From the NCBI RefSeq assembly GCF_014648055.1, contig NZ_BMQJ01000026.1, positions 47,155 to 83,202 on the forward strand: 36,048 bases of DNA, given 5' to 3'. Both the position numbers and the translations under genes were made by a program. Positions 8,393 to 16,290 of this stretch are shown here, in pieces. Source of the DNA: Streptosporangium pseudovulgare (GTDB lineage: Bacteria > Actinomycetota > Actinomycetes > Streptosporangiales > Streptosporangiaceae). Numbering within the stretch: the stretch's first letter is position 1; each line of letters opens with the position of its first letter. The notes under the pieces are model-generated. The model saw only the letters and a program-made list of their open reading frames with translations, made no database searches and was not told the origin of the DNA.

Positions 8393-9337
8393 ATGATCAG
8401 GTCAAAGGCGATCGACGTCCTGGTGTGGCTCGCGGTGCTGCCGGTCGCGGCGTGGGCGGTGGTCAGGACAGCCGGGTGGACCCCGGCCTGGCAGTGGGTC
8501 CCGCTGGTGGCGTTCACACCGTACGTGGCGGCGCTCTCGGCGGTCACGCTGCTGCTCGCGGCGGCGCTGCGCCGCCGGACGGCCGCCGCCGTCGCCCTCG
8601 CGGCGAGCGTGGCGCTCGCGGCGGCCGTGCTCCCCCGGTACGTCGCCGACGGCGACCCGCCCGCCGGGCCGTCGCGGCTGCGGGTGCTCGCGGCGAACCT
8701 GAGGGTGGGCGAAGGCGACACCGCGTCGCTCATGAGGCTGGTGCGCGACCTGAGGCCGGACGTGCTCGCCCTGCAGGAGCTCACCCCCGCCGCGCTCGGC
8801 CGCCTGGACGGGGCGGGCCTGCGCGGGCTCATGCCGTACGTCGTGGACCGCTCCCGTCCGGGGGTGTCCGGGTCGGGCATCTACTCCCGCCACCCGCTCG
8901 CCGAGGAGCCGATGATCGAGCTGGGTCGTTTCCGCCAGTCACGGGCCGTCGTCACGCTGCCGGGCGGCCGGGAGGTCGAGGTCGTCTCGGTGCACCCGTG
9001 CGCGCCCCGGCACACCGGCGAGGTGCCCTGCTGGGGCGCGGGCCTGGCGGCGCTGCCCCGGGCGGGCGGCCGGCCGCGGGTGCTGGCCGGCGACTTCAAC
9101 GCCACCCTCGACCACCCGCCGGTGCGGGAGCTGCTGGCGAGCGGCTACCGCGACGCGGCCGACGCCACCGGGCGGGGGCTGACGCCGACCTGGCCGCGGC
9201 TGGGGTGGACGTCCCTGCCCGGCGTGGCGATCGACCACGTGCTCGCCGACCGGCGGATGCCGGTGAGCGCGTTCGGCGTGCACTCCCTGCCCGGCAGCGA
9301 CCACCGCCCGGTCTTCGCCGAGCTCGGCCTGCCCTGA
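8393..9337 (+). CDS. Membrane-anchored endonuclease/exonuclease/phosphatase-family protein
   Basis: This 314-aa protein has three N-terminal hydrophobic segments (about residues 5-25, 33-55 and 60-80), then an EEP-fold domain. The conserved metal and catalytic motifs are visible: AANLRVG (Asn), LALQEL (metal-binding Glu), VVSVHPCAP (His), GDFNATLDHPP (Asp/Asn) and the terminal SDHRPVFAEL (Asp/His). The layout is typical of actinobacterial membrane-linked EEP proteins whose substrate (nucleic acid, sphingolipid-like or inositol phosphate) is unknown; the catalytic domain would face outside. ATG 8393 starts MIRSKAIDVL. Together with the PLD-like gene upstream it makes a pair of predicted phosphodiesterases. 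It converges with the ABC exporter gene. Confidence 0.85.
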   Translation: MIRSKAIDVLVWLAVLPVAAWAVVRTAGWTPAWQWVPLVAFTPYVAALSAVTLLLAAALRRRTAAAVALAASVALAAAVLPRYVADGDPPAGPSRLRVLAANLRVGEGDTASLMRLVRDLRPDVLALQELTPAALGRLDGAGLRGLMPYVVDRSRPGVSGSGIYSRHPLAEEPMIELGRFRQSRAVVTLPGGREVEVVSVHPCAPRHTGEVPCWGAGLAALPRAGGRPRVLAGDFNATLDHPPVRELLASGYRDAADATGRGLTPTWPRLGWTSLPGVAIDHVLADRRMPVSAFGVHSLPGSDHRPVFAELGLP

Positions 9338-9359
9338 CCGCCCTGTTCCGGGTGACCGC

Positions 9360-9382
9360 CCGGCCCGGCCGCGGCGGGCCGG
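9360..9382. terminator. Hairpin between convergent genes
   Basis: CCGGCCCG (9360-9367) and CGGGCCGG (9375-9382) form a perfect 8-bp stem with a 7-nt loop in the 93-nt gap between the convergent EEP-family and ABC exporter genes. It is likely a bidirectional terminator. Confidence 0.55.
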
Positions 9383-9430
9383 ACCGGTTCACCGCCCGTC
9401 CCGGCCGGCCGTCGGCGGGACCGCCCCGGC

Positions 9431-11332
9431 TCAGCCGGCCGTACCCGCCGTGACGGGTGCGGCGGGGTCGGCGTCCTCGTCGAACTGGGTCCGGTACAGC
9501 TGCTCGTAGCGGCCGCCCGCCGCCAGCAGCTCGGCGTGGGTGCCGCTCTCCACGACCCGCCCGCCCTCGATCACCAGGATGAGGTCGGCCGCGCGGACGG
9601 TGGACAGCCGGTGCGCGATCACCACCGCCGTCCGGCCTTCCAGGGCCTCCCCCAGCGCGGCCTGCACCGCGGCCTCGGAGGTGGAGTCCAGGTGCGCGGT
9701 GGCCTCGTCGAGGATCACCACCCGGGACCTGGCCAGCAGGACCCGGGCGATGGTCAGCCGCTGCCGCTCGCCGCCGGAGAGCCGGTAGCCGCGCTCGCCC
9801 ACGACGGTGTCCAGGCCGTCGGGCAGCGCGTCGACGATCTCGGTCAGGCGGGCGCGGCGCAGCACGTCCCGCAGCTCCTCCTCGGTCGCCTCCGGTCGCG
9901 CCAGCAGCAGGTTCGCGCGGATCGTGTCGTGGAACAGGTGTCCGTCCTGGGTGACCATCCCGACCGTCCCGCGGACCGACTCGGCCGTCAGGTCGCGCAC
10001 GTCCACCCCGGAGAGCCGTACGGCGCCCGCGTCGACGTCGTAGAGCCGCGGGATGAGCTGGGCGATCGTCGACTTGCCCGCCCCCGAGGAGCCGACGAGC
10101 GCCACCATCCGGCCCGGCTCGGCGCGGAAGGACACCCCGTGCAGCACCTCCACGCCGCCGCGCGTGTCGAGCCGGGCGACGTCCTCCAGGGAGGCGAGCG
10201 ACACCTTGTCCGCCGACGGGTAGGCGAACCGGACGTCGTCGAACTCCACCGACACCGGCCCGTCGGGCACCGCGCGGGCGCCGGGCCGCTCGGCGACGAG
10301 CGGCTTGAGGTCGAGGATTTCGAACACCCGCTCGAAGCTCACCAGTGCGCTCATCACCTCCACGCGGGCGCCGGCCAGGGAGGTCAGCGGCGCGTACAGG
10401 CGGGTGAGCAGCAGCGCGAGCGCGACCACGGCGCCCGGGTCCAGCAGCGACCGCAGCGCGTAGAACCCGCCGACCCCGTAGACGAGGGCCAGCGCCAGCG
10501 CCGAGACCAGCGTCAGCGCGGTGACGAACACCGACTGCGTCATCGCCGTGCGCACCCCGATGTCCCGCACCCGGCGGGCCCGGGCGAGGAACTCGGCCGA
10601 CTCCTCCGCCGGGCGGCCGAAGAGCTTCACCAGCGTCGCCCCGGGCGCGGAGAACCGCTCGGTCATCTGCGTGCTCATCGTCGCGTTGTGCGCGGCCGCC
10701 TCGCGCCGCAGCCGGGCCAGCCGGGAGCCCATCCGCCGGGCGGGCAGCACGAACACCGGCAGCAGGAGCAGCGAGAGCAGGGTGATCTGCCAGGAGACGC
10801 CGATCATCACCACCAGCGTGAGCAGCAGCGTGACGAGGTTTCCGGCCACGCCGGAGAGGGTGTCGCTGAACGCCCGCTGCGCGCCGATCACGTCGTTGTT
10901 CAACCTGCTGACCAGCGCCCCGGTGCGGGTCCGGGTGAAGAAGGCGACCGGCATGCGCTGCACGTGGTCGAAGACGGCGGCGCGCAGGTCGAGGATGAGC
11001 CCCTCGCCCAGGGTCGCCGACAGCCATCGCGTCGCCAGGCCGAGCCCGGCCTCCGCCAGCGCGATGACCGCGATCAGCGCCGAGAGGCGGACCACGGCCT
11101 CCACCGGGGCGCGGTTGACGATCGCGTCGACGACCCGGCCCGCCAGCACCGGCGTGGCGACGGCCAGCACCGCCCCCACCACGCTGAGCAGCAGGAACAA
11201 CACCAGCTTCCGGGTGTGCGGCCGGGCGAAGGCTCCGATCCGGCGCAGCGTGGCCATGGAGAACGGCCGCCTGTCCTCCTGCGCCTGCATCGTGGCGTAC
11301 ATCGAGTGCCACGCCACCATTTCCATGTTCAT
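9431..11332 (-). CDS. ABC half-transporter (multidrug/lipid exporter type)
   Basis: A 633-aa fused membrane plus ATPase half-transporter. The N-terminal six-helix exporter domain spans about 37-330 (VLFLLLSVVGAVLAVATPVL as helix 1; FFTRTRTGALVSRLNND as a coupling helix). The ATPase domain spans about 360-615: Walker A GSSGAGKST (K420), the Q-loop in MVTQDGHLF, signature LSGGERQR, Walker B VVILDEA and the H-loop AHRLST. It should function as a homodimer or with a partner half-transporter elsewhere, exporting drugs or lipids from the cytoplasmic membrane. ATG 11332 is the first of three close Met codons; its ribosome site is weak. A MerR-type promoter lies 37-67 bp upstream, indicating inducible expression. 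Confidence 0.93.
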   Translation of the reverse strand: MNMEMVAWHSMYATMQAQEDRRPFSMATLRRIGAFARPHTRKLVLFLLLSVVGAVLAVATPVLAGRVVDAIVNRAPVEAVVRLSALIAVIALAEAGLGLATRWLSATLGEGLILDLRAAVFDHVQRMPVAFFTRTRTGALVSRLNNDVIGAQRAFSDTLSGVAGNLVTLLLTLVVMIGVSWQITLLSLLLLPVFVLPARRMGSRLARLRREAAAHNATMSTQMTERFSAPGATLVKLFGRPAEESAEFLARARRVRDIGVRTAMTQSVFVTALTLVSALALALVYGVGGFYALRSLLDPGAVVALALLLTRLYAPLTSLAGARVEVMSALVSFERVFEILDLKPLVAERPGARAVPDGPVSVEFDDVRFAYPSADKVSLASLEDVARLDTRGGVEVLHGVSFRAEPGRMVALVGSSGAGKSTIAQLIPRLYDVDAGAVRLSGVDVRDLTAESVRGTVGMVTQDGHLFHDTIRANLLLARPEATEEELRDVLRRARLTEIVDALPDGLDTVVGERGYRLSGGERQRLTIARVLLARSRVVILDEATAHLDSTSEAAVQAALGEALEGRTAVVIAHRLSTVRAADLILVIEGGRVVESGTHAELLAAGGRYEQLYRTQFDEDADPAAPVTAGTAG

Positions 11333-11368
11333 CAGGGCACCACCGGGTTCTCAGGGATCGACGGATCG

Positions 11369-11399
11369 ACCCTAGGGCCTCAACCAAAGTCGAGGTCAA
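11369..11399 (-). promoter_or_regulatory. MerR-family-type promoter for the ABC exporter
   Basis: Read on the minus strand: -35 TTGACC (11399-11394), a 19-bp spacer, and -10 TAGGGT (11374-11369). The overlong spacer carries the dyad CCTCGAC-tttg-GTTGAGG (11395-11378), 7-4-7 with one mismatch, beginning at the last bases of the -35. This is the layout of MerR-activated promoters, where the regulator untwists a 19-20 bp spacer. It is oriented to drive the exporter starting at 11332. No MerR gene is in the window. Confidence 0.75.
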
Positions 11400-11417
11400 G
11401 GTGGTGCCCCGGGCGGG

Positions 11418-11960
11418 TCAGCTCGGGCTGCCGCTGGGGACCGGGCTCTCGCTCGCGCGGGCCTCGCGCACCAGGCGCAGGTGCTCCCGGATGATCGGCT
11501 TGGCGCCCTCCGCCAGCTTCTTCACGGCCAGGGAGGAGCCGTCGGCCAACTCCTGGTCGATGCGCTTGAGCGTCATGCGGTGGCTCGCGGCCTGCGCGGC
11601 CAGCCACGCGTTGTCGAAGGACGAGCCGCTGAGCTTCGACAGCTTGTCGATCTGCTCGCGCTGCTTCTCGTTCGGCCGGCCTGGCAGCTGCACACTCGCC
11701 CGCTCGGCCACCGCCCGCAGCTTGCCGTCCAGGGTCGTGTGGTCGGTGATGAGCTTCTGCGCGATGTTCTTGATGTCCTGGGAGTCCGACTTCTTCAGCG
11801 CGAGCCGGCTCGACAGGATCTCGGCCAGATTGCCGCGGTGCGCCTGGACCAGGAACTTCCTGTCCTGCTCGTTGACGTTCGGCTGGGCCACGGCGGCCTG
11901 TACGGCGCCGCCCAGCATGACGAGCATGGCGGCCAGCAGGACGACGATCCTTCTGATCAT
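11418..11960 (-). CDS. Secreted DUF4142 protein
   Basis: This 180-aa protein has a signal peptide (MIRRIVVLLAAMLVMLGGAVQAAVA, cleavage probably before QPNVNEQD). It is followed by the four-helix, ferritin-like DUF4142 domain: DRKFLVQAHRGNLAEI, SDSQDIKNIAQKLITDHT, then SFDNAWLAAQAASHRMTLKRIDQE and a final helix. The family is widespread in outer or secreted compartments, but its function is not established. The conserved KLITDH and AWL..Q motifs are present. ATG 11960 has GGAGGACCC upstream; longer in-frame starts lack a ribosome site. The Ser/Pro tail ends the protein. The exporter gene and its own promoter lie downstream in the same direction. Confidence 0.85.
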   Translation of the reverse strand: MIRRIVVLLAAMLVMLGGAVQAAVAQPNVNEQDRKFLVQAHRGNLAEILSSRLALKKSDSQDIKNIAQKLITDHTTLDGKLRAVAERASVQLPGRPNEKQREQIDKLSKLSGSSFDNAWLAAQAASHRMTLKRIDQELADGSSLAVKKLAEGAKPIIREHLRLVREARASESPVPSGSPS

Positions 11961-12210
11961 TGGGTCCTCCGTCGGGATGCGACTGAACAACCACCTCCTG
12001 ACGACGTGCTCCGTTATCCACATTTATAGCTATATGAAGAAATAAATGATCAGAAAAGGCTTTGGGGGGTTTTCATCCGGTTGTTCCGGCGCACGCCTGC
12101 GGCCCCTCGGCCGGGGCGACCCCACCGTGACGGACCCCGGCATCCCGTGAACGGCCGCCCCCTCGGCGTTCACCTGCGGTTCCCCGCCGATACACCGCTA
12201 AGGTGGGCCG
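11961..12210. promoter_or_regulatory. Divergent intergenic region with an AT-rich core
   Basis: This is the 250-nt region between the DUF4142 and GT2 genes. Around 12010-12060 it turns AT-rich, which is rare here, and holds the 10-bp palindrome TATAGCTATA (12025-12034). It probably contains the DUF4142 promoter, but I cannot assign exact -35/-10 boxes. At 12199-12204 TAAGGT lies 6 nt before the GT2 ATG, positioned as the -10 of a possibly leaderless transcript. Confidence 0.4.
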
Positions 12211-13167
12211 ATGATCCGCCGTTCCCTCCAGACCGGTGACGCCTCCCGCGCGCCGAGCGCCGCGCCGTGTCCGGCAGACCCGATGACCGGCCCGACGGCC
12301 ACCGTCGACGTGGTGGTCCTCACCATGAACGACCGGCCCGCCGAGTTCCCCAGGGCGATGGAGTCCCTCCTCGCCCAGCGGGGAGTCGGCCTGCGCGTGG
12401 TCATCGTCGGCAACGGGGTGGAGCCCGACCACGTGCCGGACGGCGTGCGCACCGTCACCCTGCCCGCCAACGTGGGCATCCCCGGAGGCCGCAACGTCGG
12501 CGCCGACGCCCTCGCCGGCCCCGACGCCGGCGAGTTCGTCTTCTTCTTCGACAACGACGCCGTCCTGCCCGCCCCGGACGTGCTGGCGCGGCTCGTCGCC
12601 GAGGCCCGCCGCCACCCCGGGGCCGCCTACGTCCAGCCGCGCATCGCCGATCCCGGTTCCGGGGTCACCCTGCGCCGCTGGGTGCCGCGGCTGCGGGCCG
12701 ATGAGGCGACCCGGCCGGGCGTCGTCACCGTGATGGCCGAGGGCGTCGTCCTCGTGCGCCGCGCCGACTACGAGAAGGCCGGGGGCTGGCCGGGCCGGTT
12801 CTTCCTCTTCCACGAGGGGGTGGACCTGGCCTGGCGGCTGTGGGACCTCGGCCGCACCGGCTGGTACGCGCCCGGCGTGGTCGTCCACCACCCCGCCACC
12901 GACCCCGCCCGGCACGCCGGCTACTACCGCCTCGTCGCCCGCAACCGGGTCTGGCTCGCCTACCGCCGCCTGCCCGTCCCCCTGATCCCCGTCTACCTGC
13001 TGGTCTGGACGCTGCTCAGCATCGCCCGGATCCGGTCCCGCGCGCATCTCGCCGTGTGGATCGCCGGTCTGCGGGAGGGGCTGGCGGGCGGGCACGGGAC
13101 GCGCCGCCCGATGTCCTGGACCACCGTGCTGCGCCTGCTCCTCGCCGGACGCCCGCCGATCGTTTGA
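12211..13167 (+). CDS. GT2-family glycosyltransferase
   Basis: A 318-aa GT-A fold transferase. Nucleotide-sugar motifs are in order: VVVLTMNDRPAEF (strand 1), LPANVGIPGGRNVGAD, then the metal-binding DND in VFFFDNDAVLP, and the acceptor-side AEGVVLVRRADYEKAGGW with FLFHEGVDLAWRL, matching the rhamnosyl- and galactosyl-transferase-like GT2 group. The C-terminus has one hydrophobic stretch (LIPVYLLVWTLLSI) that probably associates with the membrane. It would add a sugar to a cell-surface or secondary metabolite acceptor; neither donor nor acceptor can be named. ATG 12211 is used, but MTGPTATVDV at 12283 is a possible shorter start. A perfect hairpin follows the stop. Confidence 0.87.
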   Translation: MIRRSLQTGDASRAPSAAPCPADPMTGPTATVDVVVLTMNDRPAEFPRAMESLLAQRGVGLRVVIVGNGVEPDHVPDGVRTVTLPANVGIPGGRNVGADALAGPDAGEFVFFFDNDAVLPAPDVLARLVAEARRHPGAAYVQPRIADPGSGVTLRRWVPRLRADEATRPGVVTVMAEGVVLVRRADYEKAGGWPGRFFLFHEGVDLAWRLWDLGRTGWYAPGVVVHHPATDPARHAGYYRLVARNRVWLAYRRLPVPLIPVYLLVWTLLSIARIRSRAHLAVWIAGLREGLAGGHGTRRPMSWTTVLRLLLAGRPPIV

Positions 13168-13173
13168 CGCCCT

Positions 13174-13193
13174 CCCCGCCCGGAAGGGCGGGG
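13174..13193 (+). terminator. Terminator after the GT2 gene
   Basis: CCCCGCCC (13174-13181), GGAA tetraloop, GGGCGGGG (13186-13193), followed by ATTCT, 6 nt after the GT2 stop. It is a perfect 8-bp stem with a stable tetraloop. A second, weaker stem (CGGGAAC 13214-13220 with GTTCCCG 13239-13245) follows. Confidence 0.7.
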
Positions 13194-13326
13194 ATTCTCC
13201 CCTGCCAGGCCGCCGGGAACGCGGGTGGCGCGGAGTGGGTTCCCGCGTAGCGCCGGGCGCCCGTACGGCCGGCGCCGCCGGACGGGGCGGGCGGGCCGTA
13301 CGGCGCGGCGGCGACCGTTCCGCGGG

Positions 13327-14094
13327 TCACGCCTGGCGGGTGGGCAGGACGACGATCTGGCGCAGGTTGACGTGGCGGGGGCGGCTGGTCACGTAGGCGA
13401 CGAGGTCGGCGATCTCGCCGGCCGACAGCGAGCCGAGCGCGTCGAACATCTCCCCGAGCTGGCCCTCCTCCCCCAGGGCCGGGTTGTCGACGTGCGAGGC
13501 CAGCTCGGTGTCGGTCAGGCCCGGCTCGATGTTGGTCACCCGCACGTCCCGCGGCCCGAGCTCGGTGCGCAGTGACGCCGACAGGTGGGTCAGCGCCGCC
13601 TTGGTCGCGGCGTAGACGGCGTAGCCGGGGAAGAGCGCGTGCGCGCCGATCGAGGAGATGTTCACCAGGTCGGCAGTCGCCCCGCGGGCCGCGGCGGCGA
13701 CGAGGTCGGCGGTGAACGCGCGGATGATCCGCAGGGCGCCGGTGACGTTGGTGTCGATCATCCGGGTCCACTCGTCGGCGCGGCCGTCGTCGATCGGGTT
13801 GGGCAGCATCACGCCGGCGGCGTTGACCACCAGGTCGGCCGCGCCCAGCTCGGCGTGGACGCGGGCGGCTCCGGCGTCGACCGACGCCTGGTCGGTGACG
13901 TCCACGGCCACCGCGATCGCCCGGCCGCCGTCCCGTTCGATCTCGGCGGCGAGTTCCTTGAGGCGGTCCTCGCGGCGGGCCAGCAGCGCCACGCGGGCGC
14001 CGTGCGCGGCCAGCAGCCGGGCGGTCGCGGCGCCCATGCCGCTCGCGGCCCCGGTGACGACGGCGGTGCGGCCGGCAAGGGAGGTGTGGTTCAC
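13327..14094 (-). CDS. SDR-family NAD(P)-dependent oxidoreductase
   Basis: A classical short-chain dehydrogenase of 255 aa. It has the cofactor motif TGAASGMG in the first Rossmann turn, VNAAG in strand 4 (the usual NNAG), the catalytic Ser in NISSIGAHA, and Tyr/Lys in YAVYAATKAA; the PGLTDTEL loop follows. LLARREDRLKEL after strand 2 suggests an NADP preference (Arg rather than Asp), which is inference. The substrate is unknown. I chose the GTG at 14094, with GGAGAG 4 nt upstream; the longer open frame upstream is Pro/Arg-rich and not SDR-like. It is divergent from an MmyB-like regulator, a common arrangement in which the regulator controls the SDR. Confidence 0.9.
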   Translation of the reverse strand: MNHTSLAGRTAVVTGAASGMGAATARLLAAHGARVALLARREDRLKELAAEIERDGGRAIAVAVDVTDQASVDAGAARVHAELGAADLVVNAAGVMLPNPIDDGRADEWTRMIDTNVTGALRIIRAFTADLVAAAARGATADLVNISSIGAHALFPGYAVYAATKAALTHLSASLRTELGPRDVRVTNIEPGLTDTELASHVDNPALGEEGQLGEMFDALGSLSAGEIADLVAYVTSRPRHVNLRQIVVLPTRQA

Positions 14095-14413
14095 GGTTCT
14101 CTCCGGGTTCTGCGAAGTCCTGGGAAGTTCTCTGAAGCTCTGCCGGGTCCCGGGCGGGTTCCGCCGGGTTCCGGTGTCTCGCGCCGGGACGTCCGCCCGG
14201 CGTGAGACCACTCTGCCGCCGGCCGCGCCGCCTACCCAGAGCACCGGTTTTCCTGGGTCTGCGGTTACCACCTTCGCCGGGGGCGCCCCTCGGCGCCGGG
14301 ACGGTCCTCCTGGCCGTCCGGCCGCTCCCGCCGGAGCCGCGGGCTCCGGCCGTCCGCGCCCAGCGGACCACCGTGCGGGAGCCGTACCGGGGGCCGCCGT
14401 TAAGGTCACGGGC
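14095..14413. promoter_or_regulatory. Divergent SDR/regulator intergenic region
   Basis: These 319 nt contain no gene I can support. A dyad, ACCCAG (14234-14239) and CTGGGT (14253-14258), nearly centred on ACCGGT (14243-14248), is a candidate operator for the flanking regulator. Close to the SDR start (14101-14150) a degenerate 11-13-nt repeat with the core GAAGTTCT or GAAGTCCT recurs. TAAGGT at 14401-14406 lies 7 nt before the regulator's ATG, placed like a -10 element. Confidence 0.45.
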
Positions 14414-15253
14414 ATGGAAGGAACCAACCTGGACGAACTCGGCGGCTTCCTGCGGTCCCGCCGCGCCCGCATCCGGCCTCAGGACGCGGGTCTGCCGGAC
14501 GCGGGACGGCGGCGGCGGGTGCCCGGGCTGCGCCGCGAGGAGGTGGCCCTGCTCGCCGGGGTGAGCGTCGACTACTACGTCCGGCTGGAGCAGGGACGCG
14601 GTCACAACGTCTCGGACGCCGTGCTGGACGCGGTCGCCCGCGTGCTGCGGCTCGACGCGACCGAGCGGGCGCACCTGTACGACCTGGCCCGGCCGCCGCG
14701 CGAGGCGGAGCCGCCGGCCCCGGCCGCCGTCCGCCCGCGGGTGCGGACGATGCTGGACGCCATCCAGGCCCCCGCGTTCCTGCTGGGCCGGTGCATGGAC
14801 GTGCTGGCGTGGAACGCGCTGGGCGACGCCGTCGCCGGCTTCTCCGCGATGCCGCCCGGCGAGCGCAACATGGCCCGGCAGGCGTTCCTGGACCCCGCGG
14901 CCCGGACGCTCTACCCGCGCTGGACGGAGGTCGCCGCCGAGACCGCGGCGTACCTGCGGCTGGACGCGGCGCGCCACCCGGGCGACCCCCGGATGGCCGC
15001 CCTCGTCACGGAGCTGTCCGCGGGCAACCCCGAGTTCCGGGCCCTGTGGGAGGACCACACGGTCAGGGAGAAGGCCGGCGGCCGCAAACTGATCCACCAC
15101 CCGGTCGTCGGCACGCTCGACGTCGGCTACGAGACGCTGGCCCTGCCCGGCGATCCCGACCAGCTGATCGTCGTCTACGTCGTGGCCCCGGACTCGGCGG
15201 AGGCGGAGAAACTCGCGTCCCTCGCCACCGCGAGCCGGGGCCGCCGCGGCTGA
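14414..15253 (+). CDS. XRE-type regulator with MmyB-like ligand-binding domain
   Basis: This 279-aa transcription factor has an N-terminal helix-turn-helix (LGGFLRSRRARI, then RRRRVPGLRREEVALLAGVSVDYYVRLEQGR, the diagnostic motif of this family). A spacer follows, and from about residue 110 an MmyB/MLTR-type PAS-like ligand-binding domain: MLDAIQAPAFLLGRCMDVLAWNALGDAV, RNMARQAFLDPAARTLYPRW, and the C-terminal GYETLALPGDPDQLIVVY. Such proteins usually repress a divergently encoded oxidoreductase and are thought to sense fatty-acid-like ligands. Here the neighbour is the SDR. ATG 14414 begins MEGTNLDELGG. No convincing ribosome site is seen, which fits leaderless translation. Confidence 0.9.
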   Translation: MEGTNLDELGGFLRSRRARIRPQDAGLPDAGRRRRVPGLRREEVALLAGVSVDYYVRLEQGRGHNVSDAVLDAVARVLRLDATERAHLYDLARPPREAEPPAPAAVRPRVRTMLDAIQAPAFLLGRCMDVLAWNALGDAVAGFSAMPPGERNMARQAFLDPAARTLYPRWTEVAAETAAYLRLDAARHPGDPRMAALVTELSAGNPEFRALWEDHTVREKAGGRKLIHHPVVGTLDVGYETLALPGDPDQLIVVYVVAPDSAEAEKLASLATASRGRRG

Positions 15254-15364
15254 CCCGCCACGCCGGCGACGCGGGGAGCCGCCGGTCACCGTTGGTTCGC
15301 GGGTGCGGACGCGTTGGAGGCCGTTTCCCCGGCGGGCCGCCTTCTCCGGGGCGGCGGGCGCGGA

Positions 15365-15436
15365 TCACACGGTGTCGCCGATCCGCACGACGCCGGAGGT
15401 GGCGTTGCCGGGCAGGGACTCCTCGATCTCCGCCAT
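15365..15436 (-). pseudogene. N-terminal relic of a phosphotransferase-family gene
   Basis: A 23-codon minus-strand frame begins with ATG 15436 and ends at TGA 15365-15367. Its product, MAEIEESLPGNATSGVVRIG followed by DTV, resembles the N-terminus of aminoglycoside-phosphotransferase-like proteins of actinomycetes, which typically start with LPGGN..GGVVRVGDTVRR. The rest of the kinase fold is absent, and the sequence after the stop does not continue it in any frame I can follow. It starts 9 nt after the IclR stop, so it would have been co-transcribed. I interpret it as the truncated remains of a gene, though a small functional peptide cannot be excluded. Confidence 0.5.
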
Positions 15437-15445
15437 GCCGGGAGC

Positions 15446-16285
15446 TCAGCGGCCGCCGGCGGACCCCGCCGGATCCGGGGAACGATCCGAGCCGGGGCCG
15501 GGGGCGCCCGGGGGCAGGCCCAGGGCGGTCGAGAGCCGGCGCGCCGTCTCGGCGACGACGGCCCCCATCTCCCTCATCCGGGACTCGGCGGGGGTGCGGG
15601 TGACCGACACGCTGATGGCGGCCGCGATCAGTCCCCGGTGCTCCCGCACCGGCGCCGACACCCCGGCCGCGCTGTCCTCCAGCTCGACGTCGGTCACCGC
15701 GTACCCGAAGGCGCGCACGTGCTCGATGTCGGCCAGCCACTGCTCCTCGCCGCTGATCGCGGAGTCCAGGCCGCTGGGCAGGGCCGCCCGCAGCAGCTCG
15801 CGGATCTGCCCGTCCTCCCAGTCCGCGAGGAGCGACCGCCCCGCGGCCGCCATGATCACCGGGACGGAGACGCCCTCCCAGATCCGGTGGTAGGCCCGGG
15901 ACGACGGCACCGACGACAGTGTGAGAACCATCTCACCGCGCAGTACGCACAGGTGCGTGTCCTCGTCGAAGAGCGTGGCCAGGTGCCTCAGGAAGGGCTC
16001 GGCCACCCGGACGAGCCTCGACTGCTGGGTCCGCGCCGCGAGCGAGAACAGGCGCCAGCCCAGGCGGTAGCGGCGCGTCACCGGGTCGCGCTCCACCATG
16101 CCCTCGGCTTCGAGCGCGCGCAGCGCCCGCGACACCTGGCTCTTCTCCCGGCCCAGGCGCTCGGCGATCCAGTTGACGCCGAACCCGTCGGCGTCGGGGC
16201 CGTCCCCGTGGCCGGCGAGCACCTCGAGGATCTCCATGTCCCGGCGCAGCCCGGCCGAGGACACCGGCTTCTCGCTCATCCCCAT
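15446..16285 (-). CDS. IclR-family transcriptional regulator
   Basis: A 279-aa regulator with a winged helix at about 20-80 (EILEVLAGHG, VNWIAERLGREKSQVSRALRALEAEGMV, RRYRLGWRLFSLAART). A GAF-like effector domain follows (RLVRVAEPFLRHLATLFDEDTHLCVL, AAGRSLLADW, AFGYAVTDVELEDSAAGVSAPV, AAAISVS). The domain order and length are typical of IclR proteins, which bind small metabolites and usually repress a neighbouring operon. It diverges from the osmoprotectant ABC operon, with paired dyads between them. The start is ATG 16285 or 16279; the former is annotated. The C-terminal tail is Pro/Gly-rich. A relic of a phosphotransferase gene follows it. Confidence 0.9.
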   Translation of the reverse strand: MGMSEKPVSSAGLRRDMEILEVLAGHGDGPDADGFGVNWIAERLGREKSQVSRALRALEAEGMVERDPVTRRYRLGWRLFSLAARTQQSRLVRVAEPFLRHLATLFDEDTHLCVLRGEMVLTLSSVPSSRAYHRIWEGVSVPVIMAAAGRSLLADWEDGQIRELLRAALPSGLDSAISGEEQWLADIEHVRAFGYAVTDVELEDSAAGVSAPVREHRGLIAAAISVSVTRTPAESRMREMGAVVAETARRLSTALGLPPGAPGPGSDRSPDPAGSAGGR

Positions 16286-16290
16286 CCGTT

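Noticed and set aside
12014..12022. Perfect TTATCCACA DnaA box
   Set aside because: A single box with no cluster, no dnaA/dnaN genes, and actinomycetes prefer TTGTCCACA. It is probably chance in a short AT-rich patch.
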